Origin: Candidatus Dormiibacterota bacterium
Lineage (GTDB): Bacteria > Chloroflexota > Dormibacteria > Dormibacterales > Dormibacteraceae
DNA length: 64,000 bases
Direction: 5' to 3'
NCBI GenBank assembly: GCA_003139695.1
Contig: PLJM01000009.1
Location: forward strand, 16,267-80,266
Numbering within the stretch: the stretch's first letter is position 1; every line of letters starts with the position of its first letter. This document shows, piece by piece, positions 42,596 to 49,846 of the stretch. A program made the position numbers and the translations under genes. The notes beneath the pieces are model-generated. The model had not been told where the DNA came from. It searched no databases and saw nothing but the letters and a program-made list of their open reading frames with translations.

Positions 42596-43387
42596 ATGGC
42601 AACTGAGGTCGAGCAGCACATAAAGGTCGATGTCGAGGGCGGCGTTGGTTGGATCCGGTTCAACCGGCCCGAAAAGATGAACGCGATCGGGACGCTGACG
42701 CGCAAGCAGCTCGGCGATGCCATCAAGCAGGCGGAGAAAGACGATGCCGTGCGCGTCGTCGTGCTGACCGGTTCAGGCCGCGCTTTCTGTTCCGGCGCTG
42801 ATGTCACGGAGATGGTTGGCGATGGCCAGATGCGCACCCCAGAGGATGTAGGCAACGTCCTGCGCAACGAGTACATGCCCATGCTCACGCGACTGCGCAC
42901 CATGCCCAAGCCGGTGATCGCGGCGATGAACGGTCCGGCCGTTGGCATCGGCGCGAGCTATGCGCTGGCGTGCGACATTCGCATTGCGGTGCCCGAGGCT
43001 TATCTCCTTGAAGCTTTCATCAACATCGGCCTCGCGCCCGATGGCGGTGTGAGCTGGCTCTTGCCTCGCCTCGTGGGCACGGGTGTCGCGTACGAGATGT
43101 TCTTCACGGGCAAGCCTCTGTCGGCCACCGACGCGCACCGCCTGGGCGTGATCAACCGCGTGGTTCCACAGGAGCGCTTCGAGGAGGAGGTCCGCGAGCT
43201 CGCAACGCAGCTGGCTGCGCAGCCTCCCAAGGCGATGGCGGCCGCCAAGCGCGCGGTCAACCACGCGCTCGAGTCGAGCTACGAAGAGGCTCTCGAGTTC
43301 GAGTCGTACCTGCAGGAGGCGCAGGCGGCGAGCCAGGAGTTCGTCGACGGAGTGCAGGCGTTTCTCGCACGTCGCGCCAAGAAGTAG
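42596..43387 (+). CDS. Enoyl-CoA hydratase/isomerase (PaaG-like)
   Basis: A 263-residue crotonase. VGWIRFNRPEKMNAIGTLTR and GSGRAFCSGADVTEM are the CoA/oxyanion elements; GPAVGIGASYALACDIRIA lacks the first Glu of a hydratase, while NIGLAPDGGVSWLLPRLVG has Asp at the second acidic site. This pattern is that of PaaG-type delta isomerases rather than hydratases. It sits between another crotonase and a thiolase, overlapping the latter by one base. Confidence 0.9.
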   Translation: MATEVEQHIKVDVEGGVGWIRFNRPEKMNAIGTLTRKQLGDAIKQAEKDDAVRVVVLTGSGRAFCSGADVTEMVGDGQMRTPEDVGNVLRNEYMPMLTRLRTMPKPVIAAMNGPAVGIGASYALACDIRIAVPEAYLLEAFINIGLAPDGGVSWLLPRLVGTGVAYEMFFTGKPLSATDAHRLGVINRVVPQERFEEEVRELATQLAAQPPKAMAAAKRAVNHALESSYEEALEFESYLQEAQAASQEFVDGVQAFLARRAKK

Positions 43388-44586
43388 TGCCTGACGCCGT
43401 AATCGTCGCCACCGCGCGGACGCCGATGGGGCGCTATGGCGGGCAGCTCAAGGATGTGCGGCCCGATGATCTCGCCGCCGTCGCCCTCAAGGCTGTCTGC
43501 GAGCGCGCCGGCCTTGACCCCGCCGACGTCGCCGACGTCATCCTCGGCTGCGCGAACCAGGCGGGTGAGGACAACCGCAATGTGGCCCGCATGGCGCTGC
43601 TGCTCGCCGGCTTCCCGATCGAGGTGCCGGGCCAGACGGTCAACCGCCTGTGCGGCTCCGGCATGCAGGCCACGATCGCCGCGGCGCGCGAGATCCAGTC
43701 GGGTGGCTCTGCCGTCCTGATCGCGGGAGGGGTCGAGAGCATGACCCGCGCGCCCTGGGTGATGCCGAAGCCGGACAGCGCGTTTCCACGCGGTCAGCAG
43801 ACCGTCTATGACACGGCGATCGGCTGGCGCCTGGTCAACCCGAAGATGGCGCAGATGTACGGGACGCTGCAGATGGGGGAGACCGCAGAGCGCGTGGCCC
43901 AGAAATACGAGGTGTCGCGCGAGGACCAGGACGCTTTCGCGCTGCGCAGCCACCAGCGGGCGGTCGCGGCGCAAAAGTCCGGCCGGCTCGCAGAGGAGAT
44001 CGTGCCCGTCGAGGTGGCGCAGCGCAAAGGTGACGCCCTCCGCCTGACCGAGGACGAGGGTCCGCGTCCGGATACATCTCTCGAAGCGCTGGCGAAGCTG
44101 CGCCCTGCGTTCTCTGAGAAAGGCTCGGTCACCGCCGGCAACTCGTCGCCCCTGAATGACGGCGCGACGGCGCTCGTTGTGATGTCGGACGCCGAGGCGA
44201 AGCGCCGTGGCTTGAAGCCGCTCGCGCGTCTGGTCAGCGCCGCTGCCGCCGGCGTTCACCCCGACTACATGGGCATCGGCCCTGTGCCGGCTTCGATGAA
44301 GGCACTCGACCAGGCCGGTCTTCAGGCCTCCGATATAGGAGTCGTCGAGCTCAATGAGGCCTTTGCGTCGCAATCGCTGGCCTGCGTACGACTGCTGGGT
44401 CTCGACGAGGAGAAGGTCAACGTGAACGGGGGCGCCATCGCGCTCGGCCATCCACTCGGCTCGAGCGGCGCGCGACTCGTGGGCACGCTCATCAGAGAGA
44501 TGGCGCATCGCGACGTCGAGTACGGCCTCGCCACGATGTGCATCGGCGTCGGCCAGGGCATCGCATCGGTCTGGCAGAGGGTCTAG
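43387..44586 (+). CDS. Acetyl-CoA acetyltransferase / beta-ketothiolase
   Basis: A 399-residue thiolase. The nucleophile Cys89 is in [10 protein letters not shown]; the C-terminal [17 protein letters not shown] carries the catalytic His, and [10 protein letters not shown] the second Cys. Full length for the family. With the two upstream crotonases it makes a short acyl-CoA degradation module, plausibly for phenylacetate- or fatty-acid-type intermediates. GTG start overlapping the previous stop by one base. Confidence 0.94.
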   Translation: MPDAVIVATARTPMGRYGGQLKDVRPDDLAAVALKAVCERAGLDPADVADVILGCANQAGEDNRNVARMALLLAGFPIEVPGQTVNRLCGSGMQATIAAAREIQSGGSAVLIAGGVESMTRAPWVMPKPDSAFPRGQQTVYDTAIGWRLVNPKMAQMYGTLQMGETAERVAQKYEVSREDQDAFALRSHQRAVAAQKSGRLAEEIVPVEVAQRKGDALRLTEDEGPRPDTSLEALAKLRPAFSEKGSVTAGNSSPLNDGATALVVMSDAEAKRRGLKPLARLVSAAAAGVHPDYMGIGPVPASMKALDQAGLQASDIGVVELNEAFASQSLACVRLLGLDEEKVNVNGGAIALGHPLGSSGARLVGTLIREMAHRDVEYGLATMCIGVGQGIASVWQRV

Positions 44587-44609
44587 CCGCGGAACGCGAC
44601 CCGCAGGCC

Positions 44610-45269
44610 GTGCGCGCGATGTTCGATCGCATCGCGGGCCGCTACGACCTTGTCAACACCGTGCTGTCGGGTGGCACTGACGCCGGATGGCGAAGGCGCG
44701 CGGCGCGCGTGACTGGTCTAACCGCGGGCGGTTCCGCGCTGGACGTTGCATGCGGATCCGGGAAGTTGACCGCGCAGCTTGCGAAGATCGCCGGCGCGAA
44801 AGGCCGCGTGGTCGGACTGGACTTCAGCCCCCAGATGCTGGAGGTGGCGCGCCGCGATCATCCCGGCATCGAATTCATCGAAGGGGACGCGCTGAAGCTG
44901 CCATTCGATGACGAATCCTTTGACGCCTCGACGATTGCGTTCGGTCTTCGCAACCTCGCCGATCCGGTTGGCGGCCTGCGCGAGATGCTGCGGGTGGTGC
45001 GGAGGCGCGCCGTGGTGCTCGAGTTCGTGCGCCCGCCGGCAGGTCCAGTTGGTACTGCTTACCGCCTGTACTTGAAGGCGCTGCTGCCGGCCATCGGCGG
45101 CGCGATCAGCGGACAACCGTCCGCATACAAATACCTGAGCGACACTGTCGATTCGTACAGAACCCCTGCAGAGCTACACGCGATGGCAAAAGCGGCCGGC
45201 TGGTCGAACGTCGCCTACGAGGGCCTCGCAATGGGAACCGTCGGGATCGTTTGGGGAGAGCGTCCCTAG
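44610..45269 (+). CDS. ubiE: Demethylmenaquinone methyltransferase (MenG/UbiE)
   Basis: A methyltransferase of about 219 residues for the last step of menaquinone synthesis. MFDRIAGRYDLVNTVLSGGT is the MenG N-terminal signature, SALDVACGSGKLT is the SAM motif I, and AFGLRNLADPVGGLREMLRV the family motif IV region. YKYLSDTVDSYRTPAELHAM and GTVGIVWG close the protein. The frame opens at 44538 within the thiolase gene; GTG 44610 or ATG 44619 fit best. It converges with the prenyl synthase operon, with a 4-base overlap of stops, which fits a shared quinone-biosynthesis context. Confidence 0.92.
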   Translation: MRAMFDRIAGRYDLVNTVLSGGTDAGWRRRAARVTGLTAGGSALDVACGSGKLTAQLAKIAGAKGRVVGLDFSPQMLEVARRDHPGIEFIEGDALKLPFDDESFDASTIAFGLRNLADPVGGLREMLRVVRRRAVVLEFVRPPAGPVGTAYRLYLKALLPAIGGAISGQPSAYKYLSDTVDSYRTPAELHAMAKAAGWSNVAYEGLAMGTVGIVWGERP

Positions 45270-46732
45270 GAATCCCGGTCTACTGCTGAGCGGGCCAGGC
45301 CGACCAGCGTTGGGCGCAGGCCGTCCAGCTCGATCGCCTCGAGCTCCCGCAGGGCGCCTTCGACCAGGGCTCGCGCCTCGTCGCCGACTCGCTTCAAGGC
45401 ATCGCTCGACCTGACCAGCTCGGTGACCCGGTTGACCTCAGCGTCCCCTAAGGACCCGGCCAGCAGGCGTCGCACCTCGGGCCCGACCTCTTTGTCCTCC
45501 GCCGCGTAGATCAGCGGCAGCGACAGCACGCGCTGGCGGATGTCCAGGCCCACGGGCTTGCCCGAGTTGGGGCTGAAGTCGACCATGTCGTCGGCCATCT
45601 GGAACGCGACGCCCAAGAGGTCGCCATACCTGCGCAGGGTCTCGACCTCGTCGGGCTTGGCCTCCGACAGCTGTGCGCCTGACGCGCAGGAGGCTGCGAA
45701 GAGGGCCGCGGTTTTGCCGCGCACCACCTTCAGGTAGGAGGCGTGGTCGCCTGGGTAGGCGCCGCGCAAGGCGACGTCGTCGATCTGCGCCGCGCATATC
45801 GCCTCGAGAGCGTCCGCGATCGTCGAGGTCACGTCGTTGTTGCCGATCTCTGCAATCAACCTTGTCGCCTTCGCGAAATAGAAGTCGCCGACTGCGATCG
45901 CCCGCTCCGGGCCCTCAGCCGCGGCGACGGTTGGGCGGCCGCGCCGGTGGGTGCTCTCGTCCACGTAGTCGTCATGGATGAGGGTGGCGTTGTGCAGGAG
46001 CTCCACGGCAGCCGCGAGGGCGGCGGCGCGTAGGGGGTCGTGGCGCGGGCCGATGTGGGCGGTGAGCTGGACCAGTCGGGGGCGGAGTCGCTTGCCGCCG
46101 GCTTCCACGAGGCGGCGCATGGGGACCGCGACGGGGTCGGGGTCGGCGAGTAGCTGGCGGGTGAGCTCGAGCTCCACCAGCTCCTTGTCCGCCGAAGTGC
46201 TCGATTGGACGCCCCCTCCGGCCCTGCGGGCCACCTCCCCGGCAAGCGGGGAGGACAAAGCCCTCGGCGCCCTAGCCACCTCTGACTTCTTGGCCTCGAA
46301 GTCACCGTCCAGCTGGATCGCCAGCTCTCGGGTGCGTGGGCCATCCAGCTCCACCGCGAACACGGATTGCCACCGGCCGAGTACCAGGTCGCCGTTCTCG
46401 ACCAGGAGAGTCGCGAAGCCTGTCAGCAGCAGCTGCCGGCAGTGGGCGTGGCCGTTGATCGGCTCATCCAGCGCGATCTTGAACCTGCGCGCGAAATCGT
46501 CGTGCTCGTAGCCCACGCCGGTCGGGGCAAGCCGCTCGAGCAGCGATTCGAAGTCGCGCAGCAGCAGCGGCTCGTTCTCGTTGACGGCGAGGCCGACTGT
46601 TGTGTGGAGCGACTGGAGGTGAATGCGGCCCATCCGCAGGCCCGACTTGCGGACCTCCTCGCGAAGCTTCTCGGTGATGTCGACGAACTGCGTTGGCGAG
46701 GAGGTCTTGAACCGAAGCCGCTGGGCGATCAT
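45266..46732 (-). CDS. YjbQ (UPF0047) domain joined to polyprenyl diphosphate synthase
   Basis: One frame of 488 residues covers two domains. Residues 1-145 match YjbQ/UPF0047 (secondary thiamine-phosphate synthase-like): SLHTTVGLAVNENEP, YEHDDFARR, INGHAHCRQLLLTG and LGRWQSVFAVELDGPRTREL. Residues about 180-488 are an all-alpha trans-prenyltransferase: GGKRLRPRLV, the first Asp-rich motif HDDYVDES and the second QMADDMVDF, giving the lipid chain for menaquinone. The junction (about 158-173) is encoded by a dispersed repeat inserted in frame. GTG at 46177 could start the synthase separately. Either a real fusion or two coupled proteins. Confidence 0.85.
   Translation of the reverse strand: MIAQRLRFKTSSPTQFVDITEKLREEVRKSGLRMGRIHLQSLHTTVGLAVNENEPLLLRDFESLLERLAPTGVGYEHDDFARRFKIALDEPINGHAHCRQLLLTGFATLLVENGDLVLGRWQSVFAVELDGPRTRELAIQLDGDFEAKKSEVARAPRALSSPLAGEVARRAGGGVQSSTSADKELVELELTRQLLADPDPVAVPMRRLVEAGGKRLRPRLVQLTAHIGPRHDPLRAAALAAAVELLHNATLIHDDYVDESTHRRGRPTVAAAEGPERAIAVGDFYFAKATRLIAEIGNNDVTSTIADALEAICAAQIDDVALRGAYPGDHASYLKVVRGKTAALFAASCASGAQLSEAKPDEVETLRRYGDLLGVAFQMADDMVDFSPNSGKPVGLDIRQRVLSLPLIYAAEDKEVGPEVRRLLAGSLGDAEVNRVTELVRSSDALKRVGDEARALVEGALRELEAIELDGLRPTLVGLARSAVDRDS
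46212..46256 (+). repeat. Dispersed repeat inside the YjbQ-prenyl synthase reading frame
   Basis: GGCCC-TGC-GGGCC then CCTCCCCG-GCAAG-CGGGGAGG. Read on the minus strand it encodes SSPLAGEVARRAGGG, linking the two domains without breaking the frame. Confidence 0.9.
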
Positions 46733-47118
46733 CGGCCGCTCTCGAGGGCGAGGACGAGGAATTCTCGCACCGGCCCCCCGGCTTCCCCGGAAGCAGCGTT
46801 GGCCGACATCTTCTCGATGGCGCGGGCGAAGGCAACCTGCAGGGTCTGCGATGCGTGGTCGGCGAGGAGGCGCGACGCTCGGGCCAGGCAGAGGTCACCC
46901 ATCAAGAGCGGTGCCGCTGCCGCCGCGGGCCCGCCCAATCCCTGCAAGCGAAGTCCTGACTCGATAAGCGCTGCGGCGAGGGCGAGCCTGGGTCTCTCGG
47001 CGGGCTCATAGGCACCGACGAAGTCCATGTAGGACTTGTAGGTGTCCTGGAGCCCGTCCTCCCACAAGCCGTCCAGGCGCTCGAGCTCCCGATCGATCTG
47101 CAGCGCTTGCGCGGTCAT
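46729..47118 (-). CDS. Helical protein, possible regulatory subunit of the prenyl diphosphate synthase
   Basis: A 129-residue all-alpha protein. LLMGDLCLARASRLLADHAS and VAFARAIEKMSANAASGE echo the helices of prenyl synthases around (L-x-GD-x-L-x-A-x-A), but both DDxxD motifs are absent. Hexa/heptaprenyl synthases of some bacteria have such a small non-catalytic subunit (HepS/HexPS component I), and this gene directly precedes the synthase gene with a 4-base overlap. That role is inferred. It also overlaps the TetR gene by 4 bases, so the three are one operon. Confidence 0.65.
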   Translation of the reverse strand: MTAQALQIDRELERLDGLWEDGLQDTYKSYMDFVGAYEPAERPRLALAAALIESGLRLQGLGGPAAAAAPLLMGDLCLARASRLLADHASQTLQVAFARAIEKMSANAASGEAGGPVREFLVLALESGR

Positions 47119-47720
47119 TCGACGGGCTCGATGAGGCTGGCTGCCAGCTGGCTGAAGGCGGAGAGGGCGCGGAGGCAGGACTCGTCGTCCCGCGTCACCA
47201 CGTAGTACAGGCCGAACCCGAGGACTGTGTTGAGGACCAGTGGCACGAGCACCTCGCGGGGCACCGTCAGCCTTATGCGCCCATCCGCCTCGACCCGGTC
47301 GAGCTGCTCCTGGATGACCTCCCGGTAGCGGGTGAACAGCTCGGGCAGGTAGGCCCGAAGGCGCTCGGTGCGAGGGGCCTGGACCAGCAGGTCGAAGGCG
47401 GCCAGCTGGACGTCGCCCAGCTGCCGGAGTGAGGCCCAGATCGACTCGGCGCCCAGCTCCAGGACCTCGAGAGGGTCTGTGAGCTGGTTCATCGCCGCCC
47501 GCAGCTCTTCGACTGACCTGGCGGTCAGGTATCGCCAGGCCTCGACCAGGAGCTCGGACTTGGTGGGGAACCAGTACTGGAGGTTGCCGATCGCGACCCC
47601 GGCCTTGGAGGCAATGGACCGGACGCTGGTGCCGGAGTAGCCGTTTTCGAGTAGGGAGTCGGCGGCTGCGTGGATGATCACTTCCCGGGTGGTCTCGGCA
47701 GCCGCAGTCGCCCCGGTCAT
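47115..47720 (-). CDS. TetR family transcriptional regulator
   Basis: A 201-residue repressor. The N-terminal helix-turn-helix is IIHAAADSLLENGYSGTSVR followed by SIASKAGVAIGNLQYWFPTK, the canonical TetR pattern. The ligand-binding domain (about 60-200) ends with LNTVLGFGLYYVVTRDDES. ATG at 47720 is chosen by the HTH position. First gene of the operon with the HepS-like and YjbQ/prenyl synthase genes, and divergent from the KDPG-aldolase-like gene, with 67 bases between starts for shared control. Confidence 0.92.
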   Translation of the reverse strand: MTGATAAAETTREVIIHAAADSLLENGYSGTSVRSIASKAGVAIGNLQYWFPTKSELLVEAWRYLTARSVEELRAAMNQLTDPLEVLELGAESIWASLRQLGDVQLAAFDLLVQAPRTERLRAYLPELFTRYREVIQEQLDRVEADGRIRLTVPREVLVPLVLNTVLGFGLYYVVTRDDESCLRALSAFSQLAASLIEPVE

Positions 47721-47787
47721 ACGTATGTACCATAGCGCAGCCCGGGAGCCGGCTGCCTCATTCAGGGGGTGGGATAATCGCCCCGCC

Positions 47788-48429
47788 GTGAAAAGTATCG
47801 ACGAGATATTTCCCAACTCTCTTTGTGGCGTCATCCGCACCCTCGATCCCGACGCCGGGTTCAAGGCCTGCCTGGCCGCCATCGAAGGCGGCGTCGGCAC
47901 GATCGAAGTCACAACGACCGTGCCGTCCTGCTTTGAGATGGTGCGCGGAATTCTCGCCACCACCGGCGGCAAGACCGCCATCGGCGTGGGCACCGTGTGG
48001 GATCCCGGCGCCGTTGAGGAGGCCAAGGACGCGGGCGCCGACTTCATCGTCAGCCCCGTCCTGCTCCCGGATGTGGCCGAGGCGTGTCGCAAGGAAGGCC
48101 TGCTCTGCGTGATGGGGGCGCTGACGCCGACCGAGATCTACCAGGCTCGGCTGGCCGGCGCCGCCCTGGTGAGGGTGTTTCCGATCAACCCGGTCGGTGG
48201 ACTCGAATACATCCGGTCGCTGAACGGGCCCATGGGCGGCGTGCCTTACTGGGTCTCGGGCGGCGTCGAGATCGGCCAGGTCGCCGACTACATAAGGCTG
48301 GGGGTCAGAGTCGTGGGTCTCACGGATGCGCTCTTCTCAGCTGACGTGCTGGCCCACAAGGACTGGGACGCGATTCGACGTAAGGCGGAGAGGGCGGCGG
48401 AAGCAGCGGCTTCGGCGAGAGGAGACTAA
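47788..48429 (+). CDS. KDPG/KHG aldolase family protein lacking the Schiff-base lysine
   Basis: A 213-residue TIM-barrel protein aligning along its length with KDPG aldolase (Eda). AAIEGGVGTIEVTTT keeps the catalytic Glu strand, AIGVGTVWDPGAVEEAKDAG the GxGT strand and FIVSPVLLPDVAEACRKEG the following loop. The Schiff-base motif K-x-FPA is here VRVFPINPVGG, so Lys is replaced by Arg. YWVSGGVEIGQV keeps the phosphate/GG loop. A class I aldolase mechanism is therefore unlikely; function unknown. GTG at 47788 chosen. Followed by a strong hairpin. Confidence 0.85.
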   Translation: MKSIDEIFPNSLCGVIRTLDPDAGFKACLAAIEGGVGTIEVTTTVPSCFEMVRGILATTGGKTAIGVGTVWDPGAVEEAKDAGADFIVSPVLLPDVAEACRKEGLLCVMGALTPTEIYQARLAGAALVRVFPINPVGGLEYIRSLNGPMGGVPYWVSGGVEIGQVADYIRLGVRVVGLTDALFSADVLAHKDWDAIRRKAERAAEAAASARGD

Positions 48430-48432
48430 AGA

Positions 48433-48462
48433 ATGAGAGGGAACCAGACTGTTCCCTCTCAT
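48433..48462 (+). terminator. 12-bp hairpin after the aldolase-like gene
   Basis: ATGAGAGGGAAC and GTTCCCTCTCAT pair perfectly around CAGACT, 4 bases after the stop. No T-tract follows, so termination would be Rho-assisted or the hairpin protects the 3' end. Confidence 0.55.
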
Positions 48463-48565
48463 CGAGCGTGCGGCTTCGCCGCAGGCTCTGCTCTCCTTCC
48501 CGGGATTGGATTTATTAAGAATTAGGTGCTCGAGGCGACGAATGGAGTAGCTAAGACAAAGTCAT

Positions 48566-48584
48566 GGCCGGGGGGACCCCGGCC
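48566..48584. repeat. GC-rich 8-bp hairpin
   Basis: GGCCGGGG-GGA-CCCCGGCC lies between the aldolase-like gene and the Flp pilin gene. The rest of 48463-48662 shows nothing I can name. Confidence 0.4.
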
Positions 48585-48662
48585 AACCCTGCCACGCTAG
48601 CGAAGCGCTGGCTGACTTAGCGACGATTTGCGCAGATCGACGGGCCGGGTGACTTAGTCCGG

Positions 48663-48833
48663 TCAGCAGCCTGCGTGGTACAGACACATCGTCTGGATGA
48701 TGTTCGAGTAGAGGTTGATGATCTGGCCGCCTGTGGCGATCAGAGCAACGATCACGATGAGCGCGACAAGCGCAAGGATCAGGGCATATTCGACCATGCC
48801 CTGGCCCGACTGTCGTCTCGGAAAAGTAATCAT
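48663..48833 (-). CDS. Flp family type IVb pilin
   Basis: A 56-residue prepilin: MITFPRRQSGQGMVEYALIL then ALVALIVIVALIATGG and INLYSNIIQTMCLYHAGC. GQGMVEYALI is the Flp/TadF-type processing and N-methylation motif, followed by one hydrophobic helix. Flp pilins assemble into Tad pili for adhesion. The start ATG overlaps the stop of the HcrB-like gene by 4 bases, which is odd because no tad gene is present here; it may be an orphan pilin with coupled translation. Confidence 0.85.
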   Translation of the reverse strand: MITFPRRQSGQGMVEYALILALVALIVIVALIATGGQIINLYSNIIQTMCLYHAGC

Positions 48834-49846
48834 TCTGTCTGTTGACCTAGAAGCTTAACCCTTGAACCCCCGGTTCTGGTCGCTGCGAGTGCGATCGCCT
48901 GCTCGACGACGACCCGGACCATCCGCTTCCTCCAGAAGTGGGTGAGGTCGGCATTATCCAGAGGTTTGGCCGGTTTGGCGGCTATCTCGGCCGCCGCTCG
49001 GACGGTCTCCTCATCGAGTGATTTGCCGGTCAGGAAATCGTCAGCCGCTCGCGCTTCGAGCGGGTGCGAGGCCACCGCTGAGAGCACGATGCGGCACCGC
49101 CTGACCACATCGCCTTCCAATTGCAGCGCGACGGCCGCGCCCGCAATGGGAAAGTCGATCGAGCCCCGCCGCCTCAGCTTCACGTAGGCGCTGTGGTTTC
49201 CCTCGATCGCTGGCAGCCGCAGGGCGGTCACGACCTCGCTTGGCTGCTTAGCCATGTAATCGATGCCGTCGTCGCGATACAGAGCCGCGACGGGAAGCTC
49301 GCGCTCTCCGTCGGCGCCGACCAGGGTCACCAATCCTTCCAACGCCATCGCCATCGGGCCGGTGTCGGACGACGAGACCGCCCAGCACCTCGGGCTGCTG
49401 GGAGCCACCAGGCAGATGGCTCCGTCCTTCTTTAAGCAGAAGCCGATGGCCTTTCGCCACTCGTACGTCATGTCGTAGTAATTGCAGCGGGTGTCCACGC
49501 ACAGGTTGCCGCCGATGGTGCCGGCGTTTCTCAAGGGTGGAGAAGACACGAGACCGGCCGCCTCCGCATAGCCATGGAAATTCGAGCCGAGGTGTGCGTC
49601 CCCAGAGGCGGCGGACAGCGTGACCCCGGCGCCCAGCTCGGTTTCATGTGAGCCGGGACGGACCTGGCGCGAAAGGAAGTCGAGGCCGATGAGCGCCTCG
49701 ACCTCGAACTGGCGGCGCTTCAGCTTTGGAAACAGGTCGGTGCCGCCGGCCACGAACATCGCGCGTGGACCGAGCTCGGTCGCCATGTGCGCCGCCTCGC
49801 GCGCAGTCGTCGGCCGCAGGTACCTAAATCGAGGCAGCCGAAGCAC
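48830..49846 (-). CDS. hcrB: 4-hydroxybenzoyl-CoA reductase beta-like subunit (FAD, extra 4Fe-4S)
   Basis: A 338-residue FAD-binding subunit of the xanthine-oxidase family. FVAGGTDLFPKLKR and AGTIGGNLCVDTRC carry the FAD motifs. Between them and the core lies an insert with Cys121, Cys137, Cys145 and Cys154. These spacings (16, 8, 9) are those of the additional [4Fe-4S] cluster known only in HcrB-type subunits. SPRCWAVSSSDTGPMAMAL follows. It is coupled to the HcrA-like gene (23-base overlap) and the pilin gene. Reductive removal of an aromatic hydroxyl is the known family role; exact substrate inferred. Confidence 0.88.
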   Translation of the reverse strand: MLRLPRFRYLRPTTAREAAHMATELGPRAMFVAGGTDLFPKLKRRQFEVEALIGLDFLSRQVRPGSHETELGAGVTLSAASGDAHLGSNFHGYAEAAGLVSSPPLRNAGTIGGNLCVDTRCNYYDMTYEWRKAIGFCLKKDGAICLVAPSSPRCWAVSSSDTGPMAMALEGLVTLVGADGERELPVAALYRDDGIDYMAKQPSEVVTALRLPAIEGNHSAYVKLRRRGSIDFPIAGAAVALQLEGDVVRRCRIVLSAVASHPLEARAADDFLTGKSLDEETVRAAAEIAAKPAKPLDNADLTHFWRKRMVRVVVEQAIALAATRTGGSRVKLLGQQTE

